In this document: positions 62,472-64,000 of the stretch, piece by piece | Numbering within the stretch: position 1 is the stretch's first letter | Layout of the letters: each line of letters starts with the position of its first letter | Program-made: the position numbers and the translations under genes | NCBI GenBank assembly: GCA_963839525.1 | Contig: CAWIVJ010000005.1 | Coordinates: 372,001-436,000 of the forward strand | Source of the DNA: CAWIVJ01 sp963839525 | Lineage (GTDB): Bacteria; Cyanobacteriota; Vampirovibrionia; Gastranaerophilales; Gastranaerophilaceae | Length of the DNA: 64,000 bases | Direction of reading: 5' to 3' | Notes under the pieces: generated by a model | Database searches by the model: none | Told to the model about the DNA's origin: nothing | The model's input: only the letters and a program-made list of their open reading frames with translations

Positions 62472-62759
62472 TTAAAATTTAAAAATAATTTTATAAAGAC
62501 ACGGTACAAAAAGGCAACCGTCACTTACTTCGAATATTTCTGTTTCGGATTTAGCCCTTACCGGTCTTAAATCTCTTTCTCCGTTAAGCTCGGATTTAAA
62601 TCTTTTTTGTATATTTTTATTTTCTTCCAACTTGTTTAATTCTTTAATTGAACAAGCTCCACCCGTTATTATTCCTGTTGTTTCTTGTTTACAGCCCAAA
62701 ACCGGCATCACACAAAAAGTCATACATAAAAATAACGAAGCGGCAAAAACCTTTTTCAT
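62472..62759 (-). CDS. Small putative lipoprotein
   Basis: 95 residues from the ATG at 62759 (GGAGG eight bases upstream; the longer frame up to 62825 lacks a ribosome site). Signal peptide MKKVFAASLFLCMTFCVMPV followed by LGC, a lipobox (VLGC). The mature part is short and charged (SIKELNKLEENKNIQKRFKS) with a cysteine-containing end (DGCLFVPCLYKI). No family recognised. It has its own terminator and may be an envelope stress or structural lipoprotein. Confidence 0.65.
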   Translation of the reverse strand: MKKVFAASLFLCMTFCVMPVLGCKQETTGIITGGACSIKELNKLEENKNIQKRFKSELNGERDLRPVRAKSETEIFEVSDGCLFVPCLYKIIFKF

Positions 62760-62871
62760 ATTTTCAGCCTCCAGAAAATTTCCATACTTACCATTAATAG
62801 TACGATTATTTTCACTAAAAAACATTAGAGGAAAGTATAATTTTTTTTAGAAATTTAAATCATTGTATTTT

Positions 62872-64000
62872 TTAAACCGCAACTTCTTCTGAAATCAAAG
62901 AACGGGCAAAGTCTAAAGATTGTTCGTTAATTTCTCCGCTTGCAAGCTCTGCCAGAGCTTTTACTCTGTTTTCACCATCTAATATATAGATTCCTACTTG
63001 AGTTTGTTCAAAATCCTGAGATTTTGTCACATAAAAATGCTTTATGGCTTTAGATGCAATAATTGCTTGATGCGTAATTAAAATTATTTGATGATATTTT
63101 GATAATTCCATAATTTCATCTGCAACACTTTGCGAAGTTTTACCCGAAATTCCTGTATCAATCTCATCAAAGATTACTGTATCAATATCATCGTTTTGAG
63201 CAAAAATAGTTTTAATTGCCAACATCACACGAGAAATTTCTCCGCCTGACGCAACTTTTGCAAGCGGTTTTAAATCCTCGGAAACATTTGTCGAAATTAA
63301 AAATTCAACCATATCTTTACCATTAACATTTAATTCAGAAGGTCTAATATCAACTTTAAATTGAGTCCTTGGAAGTTCCAATTTTTCAAGTTTTTCAATA
63401 ATTAAATCCGACAAAGCTTTGGCATAATATTGTCTTTGTTCGGAAATCAAGTCTGCTTTTTTATTTAACTCTTCCAAAACCGTGCTTATTTTTTGCTCTA
63501 ATTCTTCAATATTTTGAGTAGAAAATTCTACCTGCTCATACTCAGCTTTTAAGTTTTCAAAAGTTTGCATAACGTCTGTTAATGTAGCGCCGTATTTACG
63601 TTTTAATTTATCAAGCAAAAAAATTCTTTCTTGTATTAAATTTAATTTTTCTTCATCATTGTAAAGATTTTGGGAATAATTTCTTAATGCTGCTGAAACT
63701 TCTTGCAATGTTTCTGCTGCAATAACTAAATTTTCTTCTGTTTGTAACAGACTTTCATCCATTTGAACCGCTTTTGAAAGGTTTGCTTTAATAAGCCCTA
63801 TTGCACCTAGCAATGAACCATCATCTCCGCTCATAGCCCAGTAAGAAGTTCCTGTAAGCTCTTTTAGTTTCTCAATATTTTCCAAAATACTTAATTCATT
63901 TTTTAAATTGTCATATTCATTTACATCACTAATTTGAGCTTCATCAATTTCATTAATCTGAAATTTTAAAAACTCAATCTGATTTTCTGTTGCACTGGAA
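62872..64000 (-). CDS. recN: DNA repair protein RecN, C-terminal part (start beyond window)
   Basis: About 375 codons open to the window edge, reading EFLKFQINEIDEAQISDVNE then the coiled coil and the C-terminal ATPase half: KVASGGEISRVMLAIKTIFA (signature), TVIFDEIDTGISGKTSQSVA (Walker B with D-loop), IILITHQAIIASKAIKHFYV. RecN is an SMC-like protein that acts at double-strand breaks. Full length is about 550, so the N-terminal Walker A part lies outside. Start cannot be given. Confidence 0.96.
   Translation of the reverse strand, partial: SSATENQIEFLKFQINEIDEAQISDVNEYDNLKNELSILENIEKLKELTGTSYWAMSGDDGSLLGAIGLIKANLSKAVQMDESLLQTEENLVIAAETLQEVSAALRNYSQNLYNDEEKLNLIQERIFLLDKLKRKYGATLTDVMQTFENLKAEYEQVEFSTQNIEELEQKISTVLEELNKKADLISEQRQYYAKALSDLIIEKLEKLELPRTQFKVDIRPSELNVNGKDMVEFLISTNVSEDLKPLAKVASGGEISRVMLAIKTIFAQNDDIDTVIFDEIDTGISGKTSQSVADEIMELSKYHQIILITHQAIIASKAIKHFYVTKSQDFEQTQVGIYILDGENRVKALAELASGEINEQSLDFARSLISEEVAV

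Overview
The window is AT-rich (about one third G+C by eye), and its genes point to an anaerobic, fermentative, Gram-negative-type bacterium. The pointers are an OprB-family outer-membrane porin, lipoproteins with lgt, a three-subunit [FeFe] hydrogenase (HydABC), a small ferredoxin, and extensive glycogen, maltodextrin, trehalose and cellobiose metabolism. The OprB porin, the cyanobacterial-ClpC-like N-domain protein, the low G+C, and several hypothetical proteins with an N-terminal 'aromatic-x-glycine' motif fit the non-photosynthetic sister lineage of Cyanobacteria (Melainabacteria/Vampirovibrionia, perhaps Gastranaerophilales). That placement is inference; there is no rRNA or other decisive marker here.

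Layout. 1-8.8 kb: a cellobiose phosphorylase (cut by the window edge, with its own promoter and a palindromic operator), a large membrane protein of unknown function, a ferredoxin, and a PfpI-glgX-epimerase operon. 9-14.7 kb: a ThDP-dependent decarboxylase-like enzyme and hydC-hydB-hydA, with hydA frameshifted. 14.8-15.5 kb: a divergent pair made of a small unknown protein and an XRE regulator, with palindromic operators between them. 15.7-20 kb: a ferritin-like protein, OprB porin, chemoreceptor and SulP remnant. 20-28.5 kb: treS, treZ and a giant treY whose N-terminal 590 residues look like a catalytically dead amylomaltase. 28.5-34.8 kb: an accessory region with a 170-bp duplication of the treY tail, a macro-domain protein behind a nine-G promoter tract, a frameshifted PPDK/glucan-dikinase-like gene, a fragment of the small unknown protein, a decayed DUF488 module, and a tRNA-Met followed by three 102-bp tandem repeats that carry its 5' end.

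35-49.3 kb: valS, then a purine operon read on the minus strand as purC-purS-purQ-purL-purF-purM-purD-purE-guaB-guaA (purL frameshifted). A sense-oriented palindromic element sits between genes and also in frame inside purF and purQ. 49.5-53.6 kb: an operon of a stand-alone ClpX-type zinc finger, a helical-repeat protein, ruvX, DUF1292 and a stand-alone triple Clp N-domain protein. 53.7-64 kb: a TPR lipoprotein, lgt, the second XRE/small-protein pair, a CooC-like ATPase, rplI, an RlmD-type methyltransferase, an orphan DNA methyltransferase, mutL with palindromes in its linker, a small lipoprotein and the 3' part of recN.

How the genes work together: GlgX trims glycogen to maltodextrins, TreY/TreZ turn these into trehalose, TreS links trehalose and maltose, and cellobiose phosphorylase plus the porin point to uptake and phosphorolysis of plant glucans. 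HydABC disposes of reductant. The most novel signals are: (1) the repeated divergent XRE/small-protein module (two copies plus a fragment); (2) the shared N-terminal motif on unrelated proteins; (3) palindromic elements inserted in frame into housekeeping genes; (4) the Clp N-domain/zinc-finger operon. At least five genes carry single-base frameshifts, mostly at short homopolymers, so sequencing error must be separated from true decay.
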